Assembly (NCBI GenBank): GCA_002411615.1
Contig: DHOF01000046.1
Span: 3,132 to 11,310 of the forward strand
Direction of reading: 5' to 3'
Origin: Ruminococcaceae bacterium UBA5397
GTDB lineage: Bacteria > Bacillota > Clostridia > Oscillospirales > Acutalibacteraceae
Length of the DNA stretch: 8,179 nt
Part shown: in pieces, positions 1 through 5,925 of the stretch
How the letters are laid out: every line of letters starts with the position of its first letter
Position numbering within the stretch: the first letter of the stretch is position 1
The notes under the pieces: generated by a model
The model's database searches: none
What the model was told of the DNA's origin: nothing
What the model saw: the letters and a program-made list of their open reading frames with translations, nothing else
Made by a program: the position numbers and the translations under genes

Positions 1-170
1 CAATGACAGGTGGAATAACCAATGCTTAAAAAAATGGGCTTATTTTCCTCTTTGGCTTTTTGAAATGCCATCCTTCCCCAGGGAAACCAATTAACCGGAT
101 TGTGCGCATGCTGTAATAAATAAGGAGATTTTTCGTGAATTAACTCATTGGTATATTCTGTAATTCCCAT
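1..170 (-). CDS. yyaL: DUF255 / YyaL-type thioredoxin-fold protein, N-terminal 56 codons only
   Basis: This is the 5' end of a gene that runs off the left edge. Reading the minus strand from ATG at 170-168 gives [20 protein letters not shown], then [12 protein letters not shown], and near the edge [13 protein letters not shown]. This is the highly conserved N-terminus of the DUF255/YyaL family (SPATA20 in animals): an opening '[25 protein letters not shown]' followed by a thioredoxin-like 'STCHWCHVM' redox site. Only the first cysteine of that site is inside the window; the two leftover bases fit the next codon being Trp. Full-length members are usually 600-700 residues, with a thioredoxin-like domain followed by an alpha/alpha-toroid resembling glycosidases or epimerases. 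Their physiological role is not settled. An AGGAGTG Shine-Dalgarno (178-184 on the plus strand) sits 7 bp before the ATG. The terminator at 291-329 separates it from the glycosyltransferase gene, so it probably has its own promoter in the AT-rich 185-290 stretch, though no convincing -35/-10 pair stands out. Family call is firm; function is not. Confidence 0.93.
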   Translation of the reverse strand, partial: MGITEYTNELIHEKSPYLLQHAHNPVNWFPWGRMAFQKAKEENKPIFLSIGYSTCH

Positions 171-217
171 AAATTGTCACTCCTAATAATCATAATGTTA
201 TAAGCATTAACATGCCC

Positions 218-242
218 TCTTATCGAAAGGATCATGATAAGA
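218..242. repeat. Small inverted repeat upstream of the DUF255 gene
   Basis: TCTTATC (218-224) and GATAAGA (236-242) are exact reverse complements separated by 11 bp. They lie about 50-70 bp upstream of the DUF255 start, where an operator or promoter element would be expected. I do not recognise it as a known regulator box (not CIRCE, not CtsR), and a 7-bp dyad in AT-rich DNA can occur by chance. Confidence 0.3.
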
Positions 243-290
243 AGTTATATAAAAAGTTTTATAAAGCAAATCATATTCTTTTCACACTGT

Positions 291-329
291 AAAAAAGGAC
301 CGCACAGAAAAATTCTGTGCGGTCCTTTT
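291..329 (-). terminator. Rho-independent terminator of the yfhO-csbB operon
   Basis: Positions 293-309 and 313-329 form a perfect 17-bp inverted repeat with a 3-base loop. The GC-rich centre (GGACCGCACAG) is flanked by A/T pairs. On the minus strand the stem runs into six T residues (296-291). It begins 8 bp past the glycosyltransferase stop codon at 338-340, so it should end the yfhO-csbB transcript before the DUF255 gene. On the plus strand the T run is only the four bases within the stem, so bidirectional action is less likely and there is no plus-strand gene to serve. Confidence 0.93.
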
Positions 330-337
330 GAGTGCAT

Positions 338-1327
338 TTAAACGTTTTCATCTTTTCTCAGTGGAATCTTTTGTTCTTCCGTGTTGTCGTCGAGAAGTGT
401 TTCAATCTTAAAGCGTGGGCGACCTTTCACTTCGCTGTAAATTTTGCCCACATAAGTACCAACTACACCAAGACAAAGCATCTGAATCCCCCCCAACAGC
501 CAGATCGAGCAGACGATTGCCGTCCAGCCGGAAACAGCATTCCCCGTAAAGTGGGAGATTAGTGCATAAATCAGCCCAAAAATGCTCAGAATTGAAACCA
601 ATATTCCCAAATTTGAAATGATTTTGAGTGGTTTTACGCTAAATGAGGTAATTCCATCCACCGCAAAAGAAATCATCTTTTTCAGCGGATATTTACTCTC
701 TCCCGCAAACCGCTCATGACGATCGTAGTAGACATAATCACTTTTATACCCGATCAGAGGCACAATTCCCCGCAGAAAAAGGTTGACCTCTTTGTATTCG
801 GAAAGCGCTTCCAGCGCCCGGCGGCTCATTAAACGGTAATCCGCATGATTAAAAACAATATCCACGCCCAGCTTCTGCATCACCTTATAAAATCCTTCGG
901 CCGTCGTCCTTTTAAAGAAAGTATCTGTCTCGCGCTTGTTGCGTACCCCATAAACCACATCGCAGCCTTCCTGATATTTTTCCACAAACTGCGGCAGAAC
1001 GTTTACATCGTCCTGGAGATCGGCATCGAGACTGATCGCACAATCCGCTACTTCTTTTGCAGTCATCAATCCGGAGAGCAGTGCGTTCTGATGTCCGCGG
1101 TTATGAGAAAGCTTCAGCCCGCTCACCCAATGGTTTTCCTCATGATATTTAGAAATCAGCTTCCACGTTTGATCGCGGCTGCCATCATCTACAAAGAGCA
1201 TGCGGCTCTTTTGGTCTGCTAAGCCCTGTTCTTTCATTCCCTCCAAAACTTTTGTCAGCTCTTTTACCGTCTCCGGCAAAACTGCTTCTTCGTTATAACA
1301 TGGAATTACAAAATAAACCGTTGGCAT
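338..1327 (-). CDS. csbB: Polyprenyl-phosphate glycosyltransferase, family GT2 (CsbB/GtrB/DPM type)
   Basis: This 329-residue membrane enzyme probably moves a sugar from a nucleotide sugar onto undecaprenyl phosphate at the cytoplasmic face. The GT-A fold is clear: VIPCYNEE at residues 8-14 (nucleotide-binding start), VDDGSRDQT at 46-54, and the metal-binding DADLQDD at 101-107 (D101/D103). HADYRLMSRRA at 161-171 and GESKYPL at 209-215 are typical of the GtrB/CsbB/dolichol-phosphate-mannose-synthase branch. Two hydrophobic segments at about 234-256 and 268-295 form the C-terminal anchor, and a charged tail follows. Length matches the family. ATG at 1327 has AAGGAG (1335-1340) 7 bp upstream, inside the last codons of yfhO. 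In Bacillus and Staphylococcus, CsbB makes the lipid-linked GlcNAc used by YfhO to decorate lipoteichoic acid. The same pairing here supports that role, but the sugar cannot be read from sequence. No GtcA-like flippase is in view. Other sugars (glucose, phosphodolichol-like chemistry) remain possible. Confidence 0.93.
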   Translation of the reverse strand: MPTVYFVIPCYNEEAVLPETVKELTKVLEGMKEQGLADQKSRMLFVDDGSRDQTWKLISKYHEENHWVSGLKLSHNRGHQNALLSGLMTAKEVADCAISLDADLQDDVNVLPQFVEKYQEGCDVVYGVRNKRETDTFFKRTTAEGFYKVMQKLGVDIVFNHADYRLMSRRALEALSEYKEVNLFLRGIVPLIGYKSDYVYYDRHERFAGESKYPLKKMISFAVDGITSFSVKPLKIISNLGILVSILSIFGLIYALISHFTGNAVSGWTAIVCSIWLLGGIQMLCLGVVGTYVGKIYSEVKGRPRFKIETLLDDNTEEQKIPLRKDENV

Positions 1328-1329
1328 TT

Positions 1330-3720
1330 TTAAACTCCTTTATCTAATTTTCTTTGCTGCTCGATCAATCTTTTCCTTTGACGGCTGCGAAAAACATAAA
1401 ACCCTAAGATTAAAAATCCCGCAATCGAAAGAAAAATGCCAATCTTTAAGCCGGGTGTTTCATAATTAAATCGAATTTGTGCCTCTCCGGCAGGTACCTT
1501 AACCGCCATAAATCCAACATTGACTTTTTCAATTTCAGCCGGCTGACCGTTTACGGTCGCGCTCCATCCGCTTTCGTAGGGAACGCTAAAGAAAATTAAC
1601 CGGTCAGCGTTTGACTCGGCAACCGCCATAAATCCATTGTTATCAATTTTAAATGATGTACAAGCTCCTGCCGCGCGCTCGACACAGTCTTTAAAATAAC
1701 TCTGCTGAGAGAAATCGGCTAACTGAGGGGAATCCAAATGTGTAAGTCCACTCTGCTCGGCAATGGCCACCGCTTTATCATTTGGCAGAACAATCGCTTT
1801 TAAAAGCACCAAGCAACGCTGCGACTCTGAAAGCTGATTATACTCGGCGCGTGTGATGAATTTTTGATAACTGAATCCCATCGGAATAAAATACTCATTT
1901 TCATAAATATCGCTGCCGTTTTCGTTTGTAATATAAGTCCACCCAGGCATGCGGGTCTGATTGGTTGCGGGGTCTATAAAATTCTGTCCGCGGGTAGTCG
2001 GATCAAACAGCCAGCGGCAGCTGGTAAAGCTACGCAGTGCATAAACTTTGGTATCCGGGCGGCTGGCAACATCGCGCTTGACGCCGATCGTAGGATAAAA
2101 GTCCATCACGCTGCCCGGCACAATGCTGTGAAAAGCCTGTATGGTCGGCTTTTGCCAATACATCGGCAGATTGTCCATTCCATCATAGACATCGATCCGA
2201 GAAAAAATATCCGAATAGGGAAGATCAATGTCTTTTCCGCCATTTAACGCATAGGGAATCAGTTCATTATGGGTATCATCGCCCTGTGTTTTTCCGGTTG
2301 TGATAAAGAACCAGCCGTAAACGACCGAAATACAAGCGGTTCCAAAAATCGCCATCTTCATAAAGCGACGGTGGTTTTTCTGATACTCATGGAAAATAAG
2401 GAGCAGCAAAAGCAGACTCAAAAGCGCAATGGCCACATAAGGCCAGAACCGACTCGGATATTTTTCGAGTCCATAGCTCCATGTGGTCTCTTCGCCGCTG
2501 GTAACTTTTTTGACCATAAATCCAATCGGCAGTGAAATTCCCAGGGTGATGACGACTGTCCATTTGATTGCCCTGAGCCAGTCCACATCGGAAAGCTCTA
2601 GGCTTCGCACGGTCGCAAGGCTCATCATCAGAGTAATCATATAGAACCAGCGGGCATAATAACTGCTGTTAAAAAGTTGGAATGCGTTGTTGAGCACCGG
2701 CACCATCGTCATGAAAAAGAGGATAAAAAGCAGCGTTTTAAGCCAAGTTTTCTTTTTTCTCTGCAAAAATGCAATGACCCCGGTCATGCTAAACAACGGC
2801 AGCCATGCGCCGAGCGAGGCCCATTGGCTGTTGGAATCGGGTGTAAAATTAGCACGGGCAGGGAGATCCGGCGGGAAGAAGAAGCAGGAAAGAATATGCA
2901 GATACCGCTGTTCGTTATCATAAAGCAGCGCATACCACCCCTGTGAAGGACTATTGACACGCGGATTCTGAACAATGCAAAGAATAGTGGGCAAAAGGAT
3001 CGCGCAGGCGCAAAGGACACCCAAGACAGCCTCCAGCGCCAAAAATCCAAAATCTCTTGCAGAAATCCGCCAATCTTTTTGAAAGAATCGGAGCAGCCAA
3101 TAAATCAAAAGAAAAACGACCATTCCCACAAAGAAATAGTAATTAATAAAAGCCGTAACAAAAACGAAAAACGCAAAAACACCGCGCCGACGACGGTACA
3201 TGTACTCGTCTAAAGACCACAGAAGCAGTGGGAAAAAGACGATCGCTTCATGAAAATGATTAAAGAATACATTATAAATGGCAAAGCCGGAAAAAGCATA
3301 CAGCATTCCTCCGAGGATCGCGCCTTCTGAAGAATGAACATACCGACGTATATAAATAGAACCGGTCATTGTGGCACAGCCAAACTTCAGAATATAAAGA
3401 GGCCCCATTAAATAGGGCACCGCTTCACTCGGAAACGGAATGGTCAGCCAAAAGAAGGGACTTCCCAAAAGATAAAAGCTATAGGAACCGACAAAATTAG
3501 CTCCCAGATCGGTTGTCCAGCTCCATTTAACATTTCCGCTGCGGATTGCATCATGACACATCTGATAAAAGGGCACCTGCTGTACATTAAAATCACCGTA
3601 AAATAAAAAATATCCTTTATCATAAATGATAAATGGAAGAAAAAGCACTGCAGCCGTCAATATCCCATAGAGCAGCGCACGCAGAAGATAGGGCTTCTGT
3701 TCTAAACTTAAGCGTTTCAA
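1330..3720 (-). CDS. yfhO: YfhO-family multi-pass membrane protein, putative GT-C glycosyltransferase
   Basis: The 796-residue protein has a hydrophobic N-terminal two thirds with about a dozen membrane segments (for example near 14-33, 132-152, 182-208, 226-250, 326-345, 385-402, 426-444, 457-473). A large soluble, presumably extracytoplasmic part (about 478-755) and one last membrane helix (757-777) with a basic tail follow. YGDFNVQQVPFY at 41-52 is the family's first-loop acidic motif, D43 being the likely GT-C catalytic candidate. The C-terminal YESGWSATVNGQPAEI (715-730) and VPAGEAQIRFNYETPG are YfhO signatures. In B. subtilis and S. aureus YfhO acts after CsbB, transferring GlcNAc from the lipid carrier to lipoteichoic acid outside the membrane. 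By family and neighbour I infer the same type of reaction; the acceptor is unknown. The start is TTG at 3720, supported by AAGGAGG (3730-3736) 9 bp upstream and by the hydrophobic segment following directly. It is slightly shorter than the Bacillus protein (about 860). It is first gene of a two-gene operon, with 2 bp to csbB; in B. subtilis csbB comes first. Confidence 0.93.
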   Translation of the reverse strand: MKRLSLEQKPYLLRALLYGILTAAVLFLPFIIYDKGYFLFYGDFNVQQVPFYQMCHDAIRSGNVKWSWTTDLGANFVGSYSFYLLGSPFFWLTIPFPSEAVPYLMGPLYILKFGCATMTGSIYIRRYVHSSEGAILGGMLYAFSGFAIYNVFFNHFHEAIVFFPLLLWSLDEYMYRRRRGVFAFFVFVTAFINYYFFVGMVVFLLIYWLLRFFQKDWRISARDFGFLALEAVLGVLCACAILLPTILCIVQNPRVNSPSQGWYALLYDNEQRYLHILSCFFFPPDLPARANFTPDSNSQWASLGAWLPLFSMTGVIAFLQRKKKTWLKTLLFILFFMTMVPVLNNAFQLFNSSYYARWFYMITLMMSLATVRSLELSDVDWLRAIKWTVVITLGISLPIGFMVKKVTSGEETTWSYGLEKYPSRFWPYVAIALLSLLLLLLIFHEYQKNHRRFMKMAIFGTACISVVYGWFFITTGKTQGDDTHNELIPYALNGGKDIDLPYSDIFSRIDVYDGMDNLPMYWQKPTIQAFHSIVPGSVMDFYPTIGVKRDVASRPDTKVYALRSFTSCRWLFDPTTRGQNFIDPATNQTRMPGWTYITNENGSDIYENEYFIPMGFSYQKFITRAEYNQLSESQRCLVLLKAIVLPNDKAVAIAEQSGLTHLDSPQLADFSQQSYFKDCVERAAGACTSFKIDNNGFMAVAESNADRLIFFSVPYESGWSATVNGQPAEIEKVNVGFMAVKVPAGEAQIRFNYETPGLKIGIFLSIAGFLILGFYVFRSRQRKRLIEQQRKLDKGV
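1501..1636. repeat. Exact 16-bp direct repeat inside yfhO, 120 bp apart
   Basis: AACCGCCATAAATCCA occurs at 1501-1516 and again at 1621-1636. Both copies are in frame and encode GFMAV in the YfhO C-terminal domain (residues 696-700 and 736-740), exactly 40 residues apart. The flanking protein is only loosely alike after the motif, so this may be a repeated beta-strand motif or chance rather than a recent duplication. Confidence 0.6.
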
Positions 3721-3729
3721 AGGCTTAAT

Positions 3730-3736
3730 CCTCCTT
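3730..3736 (-). promoter_or_regulatory. Shine-Dalgarno deciding the TTG start of yfhO
   Basis: Read on the minus strand, AAGGAGG lies 9 bp before TTG at 3720-3718. No ATG or GTG with a comparable site lies nearby in frame, and the signal-anchor-like hydrophobic stretch begins within 12 residues, so the TTG is the best start. Confidence 0.85.
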
Positions 3737-3763
3737 AACCGAATGATTATACTGGAATATTAT
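3735..3763 (+). promoter_or_regulatory. Candidate sigma-A promoter for the HD-domain gene
   Basis: On the plus strand TTAACC (3735-3740) and TATTAT (3758-3763) match the -35 and -10 consensus at 4 of 6 and 5 of 6 positions with an ideal 17-bp spacer. Initiation near 3770 would give a leader of about 160 nt before the TTG at 3932. It overlaps the divergent yfhO promoter. TATACT at 3748-3753 is another possible -10 but has no good -35. Confidence 0.45.
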
Positions 3764-3767
3764 AACA
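3746..3767 (-). promoter_or_regulatory. Promoter region of yfhO-csbB: extended -10 plus a second -10
   Basis: On the minus strand TGTTATAAT (3767-3759) is a perfect extended -10 (TGnTATAAT). A second perfect TATAAT lies at 3751-3746. Neither has a convincing -35 at 16-18 bp; the upstream DNA on this strand is a T-rich tract. The first fits initiation near 3752, about 32 bp ahead of the TTG start. Confidence 0.65.
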
Positions 3768-3844
3768 CATTCTGAAGGAAAAAAAAGCGTTGTTTCGAGG
3801 GGAGGTTTTATAGAAATACGTGTCCTTTTTCCTCTGCCTTTTTA

Positions 3845-3914
3845 AGCCGAAAGCATTGCCAAATCGGTTCCGTTGGTGGTACCATAAAAGCGCCCGCTTT
3901 AAGCGGAATCTTTT
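3845..3914 (+). promoter_or_regulatory. Structured leader of the HD-domain gene with mutually exclusive hairpins
   Basis: Three alternative pairings can be drawn. Hairpin A: AGCCGA (3845-3850) with TCGGTT (3864-3869). Hairpin B: GGTTCCGTT (3866-3874) with 3902-3910, nine pairs including two G-U. Hairpin C: CCGCT (3894-3898) with AGCGG (3902-3906), loop TTA. A and B share bases 3866-3869, and B and C share 3902-3906, so they cannot all coexist. AATCTTTTC follows B and C as a weak terminator-like U run just ahead of the Shine-Dalgarno. Between them lies GGTGGTACC (3875-3883), equal to the core of the T-box sequence, although the surrounding T-box bases do not match. This is hand-folding only; the ligand, if any, is unknown. 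Confidence 0.35.
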
Positions 3915-3918
3915 CGAC

Positions 3919-3924
3919 AGGAGG
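3919..3924 (+). promoter_or_regulatory. Shine-Dalgarno deciding the TTG start of the HD-domain gene
   Basis: AGGAGG sits 7 bp before TTG at 3932. Starting here gives the N-terminus MFHFFAMLSRM, which matches the HFFAHLSRLK opening of E. coli YfbR as I recall it. The in-frame ATG at 3950 would cut off this conserved segment. Confidence 0.85.
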
Positions 3925-3931
3925 AATCCTT

Positions 3932-4540
3932 TTGTTCCATTTTTTTGCGATGCTTTCCCGTATGAAATACATTCACCGCTGGGGTTTAATGCGTAACTCC
4001 CGCCCCGAAAATCTCTGTGAACACAGTTACGAAACCGCTGTTCTCGCACATGCGCTCTGCCTTTTGCGCAATCGGCGCTTCGGCGGTCATGTCAATCCCG
4101 AGCGGGCCGCTGCGCTGGCACTTTTTCACGACTGCACCGAAATTTTAACCGGTGATCTTCCGACGCCGGTAAAATATGGCAACCAGAAAATTCAGTCCGC
4201 TTATAAAGAAGTCGAGCATGACGCCGCTGGGAGACTTCTCTCTCTTCTCCCAAAAGAGCTGCAGGGGGACTACGGCACGCTCTTTTTGCAGAATGCTCCG
4301 GGAGATGAAGAGCTGCGTCCGCTGGTAAAAGCTGCGGACAAGCTCAGCGCGCTCATCAAATGCACAGAAGAAACTGGAACCGGCAGCCTGGAATTCAGCA
4401 CGGCAAAAGAGACGCTGCTCTCTTCGATCCATGCCATGCACCTGCCGGAAGCCGAGGCTTTTTTAGAGGAATTTTTGCCGAGCTATCGACTCACGCTGGA
4501 CGAATTGGAATCCCCGGCAGAAGGCAAACCCCAAAACTGA
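3932..4540 (+). CDS. yfbR: HD-domain 5'-deoxynucleotidase, YfbR-like
   Basis: The 202-residue protein resembles E. coli YfbR (199 residues) along its whole length. YfbR removes phosphate from deoxyribonucleoside 5'-monophosphates in the cytoplasm, with a divalent metal, and discriminates against ribonucleotides. The HD metal site is complete: H31 (CEHS), H66-D67 (FHDCTE) and D136 (KAADKL). E70 and D75 in TEILTGDLPTPVKY match further active-site residues, and R16-W17 (HRWGLMRN) match the R18-W19 pair of YfbR, the tryptophan being linked to deoxy-sugar selection. The C-terminal FLPSYRLTLDEL is also a family feature. The start is TTG, chosen by its Shine-Dalgarno. It heads the plus-strand gene set, 42 bp ahead of the decarboxylase gene with no terminator between, so co-transcription is likely. 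A long leader with possible alternative structures precedes it. The exact substrate preference (dTMP, dUMP, dAMP) is inferred from family only. Confidence 0.92.
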   Translation: MFHFFAMLSRMKYIHRWGLMRNSRPENLCEHSYETAVLAHALCLLRNRRFGGHVNPERAAALALFHDCTEILTGDLPTPVKYGNQKIQSAYKEVEHDAAGRLLSLLPKELQGDYGTLFLQNAPGDEELRPLVKAADKLSALIKCTEETGTGSLEFSTAKETLLSSIHAMHLPEAEAFLEEFLPSYRLTLDELESPAEGKPQN

Positions 4541-4582
4541 TTTTTTAGAATCCCCTGCTTATTTCGAAAGGAGCTTTAAATA

Positions 4583-5872
4583 ATGGCTGATTCTCCCCTT
4601 TATAATGCATTACGCCGTCATCTTTCCCTAGGACGGTCGTCTTTTCATACTCCAGGTCACAAAAACGCTTTTCTGCCAAAAGACCTGCTTTCTCTGGATT
4701 TAACGGAGCTGCCGGATACCGACAGTCTCTATAACGCATGCGGCCCTATTTTGGAAGCTGAGCAGAATGCCGCCCAGCTCTTTGGGGCAAAACGAACGCT
4801 TTTTTCGAGCGACGGCTGCACGCTTTGCATTCAGACGATGCTCCGCCTTGCCTGTCCGGAAAAAGGCAAGGTTCTTTGTTCCCGCAGAATCCACCGCTCC
4901 GCGGTAAACGCCATGGCGCTTTTAGGGTTGGAGCCTGTATGGGTAAAGCCCGAGGAGCTTTTGCTCTATCTGCATTCTCCGGTACAAGTAAACGCCTGCT
5001 ATGTGACTAGCCCCGACTATTATGGCAGAGTGCTCAATATTGCGGCTCTCGCAGAAGCCTGCAAGGAAAAAGGGATTCCACTCCTGGTGGATAATGCCCA
5101 CGGCTCTCATCTGGCCTTCACAAATCCTGATCTGCATCCTCTTCATCTGGGTGCTTCCATGACCGCTGATTCCGTCCACAAAACGCTGGGTGTTTTAACC
5201 GGCGGTGCCCTGCTTCAGATTGGTGATGAGCAGTTTTTAAAGAATGCGAAGAGTGCTATGGCGCTTTTCGGCTCCACCAGCCCCTCTTATCCGATCATGG
5301 CGAGCATCGACCTCACTGTAAAATGGCTCTCTGAGCACCCCGATGCTTTTGAGTCTGTAGAAGAAGCTATCTCTAAGCTAAAAGAAAAAGCCGCTTCCCT
5401 TTCGATCCCTTCGATCAGCGACGACCCGACCCGACTGACACTGGACGCTTCTTCTCACGGCTATTCAGGGCAAGAGCTTGCCGAATTTCTGCGGAAAAAC
5501 GGGGTCGAACCAGAAATGGCGGACAGCCGTTACTGTGTACTGATCGCGACCCCATGGAATCAACCGGAAGATTTCGAACGAGTCGAAAAAGCACTGGAGT
5601 TATTTTCAGAACTCCCTCAAAAAGAGGCGCCCCCTTCTGATTCGGATCTACCGGAATTATCAGAGCTTCCGCCGGTAGTACTGCCGCTTCGCGAAGCAGT
5701 CTTATCCGAAAATCATGAACTCGCTGTAGAAGACTCGGTCGGCGCTATCTGCGCCGAGGCAGCTTGTCCCTGCCCGCCTGGAATTCCGATTGTTATGCCC
5801 GGAGAACTGATCTTGCCGGAAGCTGCTTCCCTTTTAAAGGACTATGGCTTTTCTACTGTAAAAGTGTTATAA
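4583..5872 (+). CDS. yaaO: Orn/Lys/Arg decarboxylase-family PLP enzyme, YaaO-like
   Basis: This 429-residue protein is a fold-type I PLP enzyme of the SpeA/YaaO branch, which lacks the response-regulator-like N-terminal domain of enterobacterial decarboxylases. Seen in order: FHTPGHK (21-27); DLTELPDTDSLYNACGPI (39-56); SSDGCTLCIQTM (75-86), the phosphate-cup region; VDNAHGSH (169-176), with D170 for the pyridine nitrogen; SVHKTL (197-202), with K200 the Schiff-base lysine; STSPSYPIMASID; EMADSRYCVLI; and PCPPGIPIVMPGEL near the C-terminus. The family decarboxylates basic amino acids, and SpeA makes agmatine, but the YaaO substrate is not established, so I do not assign one. It is shorter than YaaO (about 480), mainly after K200, where the variable linker before the small domain is reduced, and in the tail. 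ATG at 4583 has AAAGGAG 9 bp upstream. In Bacillus yaaO is followed by tmk; here the next gene is darA, 53 bp on. No catalytic residue that I can place is missing. Confidence 0.9.
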   Translation: MADSPLYNALRRHLSLGRSSFHTPGHKNAFLPKDLLSLDLTELPDTDSLYNACGPILEAEQNAAQLFGAKRTLFSSDGCTLCIQTMLRLACPEKGKVLCSRRIHRSAVNAMALLGLEPVWVKPEELLLYLHSPVQVNACYVTSPDYYGRVLNIAALAEACKEKGIPLLVDNAHGSHLAFTNPDLHPLHLGASMTADSVHKTLGVLTGGALLQIGDEQFLKNAKSAMALFGSTSPSYPIMASIDLTVKWLSEHPDAFESVEEAISKLKEKAASLSIPSISDDPTRLTLDASSHGYSGQELAEFLRKNGVEPEMADSRYCVLIATPWNQPEDFERVEKALELFSELPQKEAPPSDSDLPELSELPPVVLPLREAVLSENHELAVEDSVGAICAEAACPCPPGIPIVMPGELILPEAASLLKDYGFSTVKVL

Positions 5873-5873
5873 T
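5865..5873 (+). promoter_or_regulatory. Candidate extended -10 promoter for darA-holB-ricT
   Basis: TGTTATAAT is a perfect extended -10 that overlaps the decarboxylase stop codon (5870-5872). No good -35 exists at 17 bp (TGGCTT at 5845-5850). Bases 5863-5879 form a near-perfect dyad centred on the -10, AGTG...CACT with 7 of 8 pairs. Initiation near 5880 would leave a 46-nt leader before darA. Confidence 0.5.
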
Positions 5874-5925
5874 ATCACTAGGTTTTTTATGATAAATTTT
5901 CAGAGAGATACGGAGGGTATTTTAA

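Noticed and set aside
845..1222. A 125-codon plus-strand frame inside the glycosyltransferase gene
   Set aside because: The opposite strand encodes an intact GT2 domain across this whole stretch; the plus-strand peptide shows no recognisable motif.
3866..3931. A full T-box riboswitch upstream of the HD-domain gene
   Set aside because: Only the nine-base core GGTGGTACC matches. The flanking T-box bases (AGG before, GCG after) differ, and I could not draw a Stem I with a specifier loop upstream. The gene is also not an aminoacylation or amino-acid gene.
3747..4049. A 100-codon minus-strand frame in the divergent intergenic region
   Set aside because: It runs through the yfbR start and the promoters, has no family resemblance, and its end lies in the yfhO promoter.
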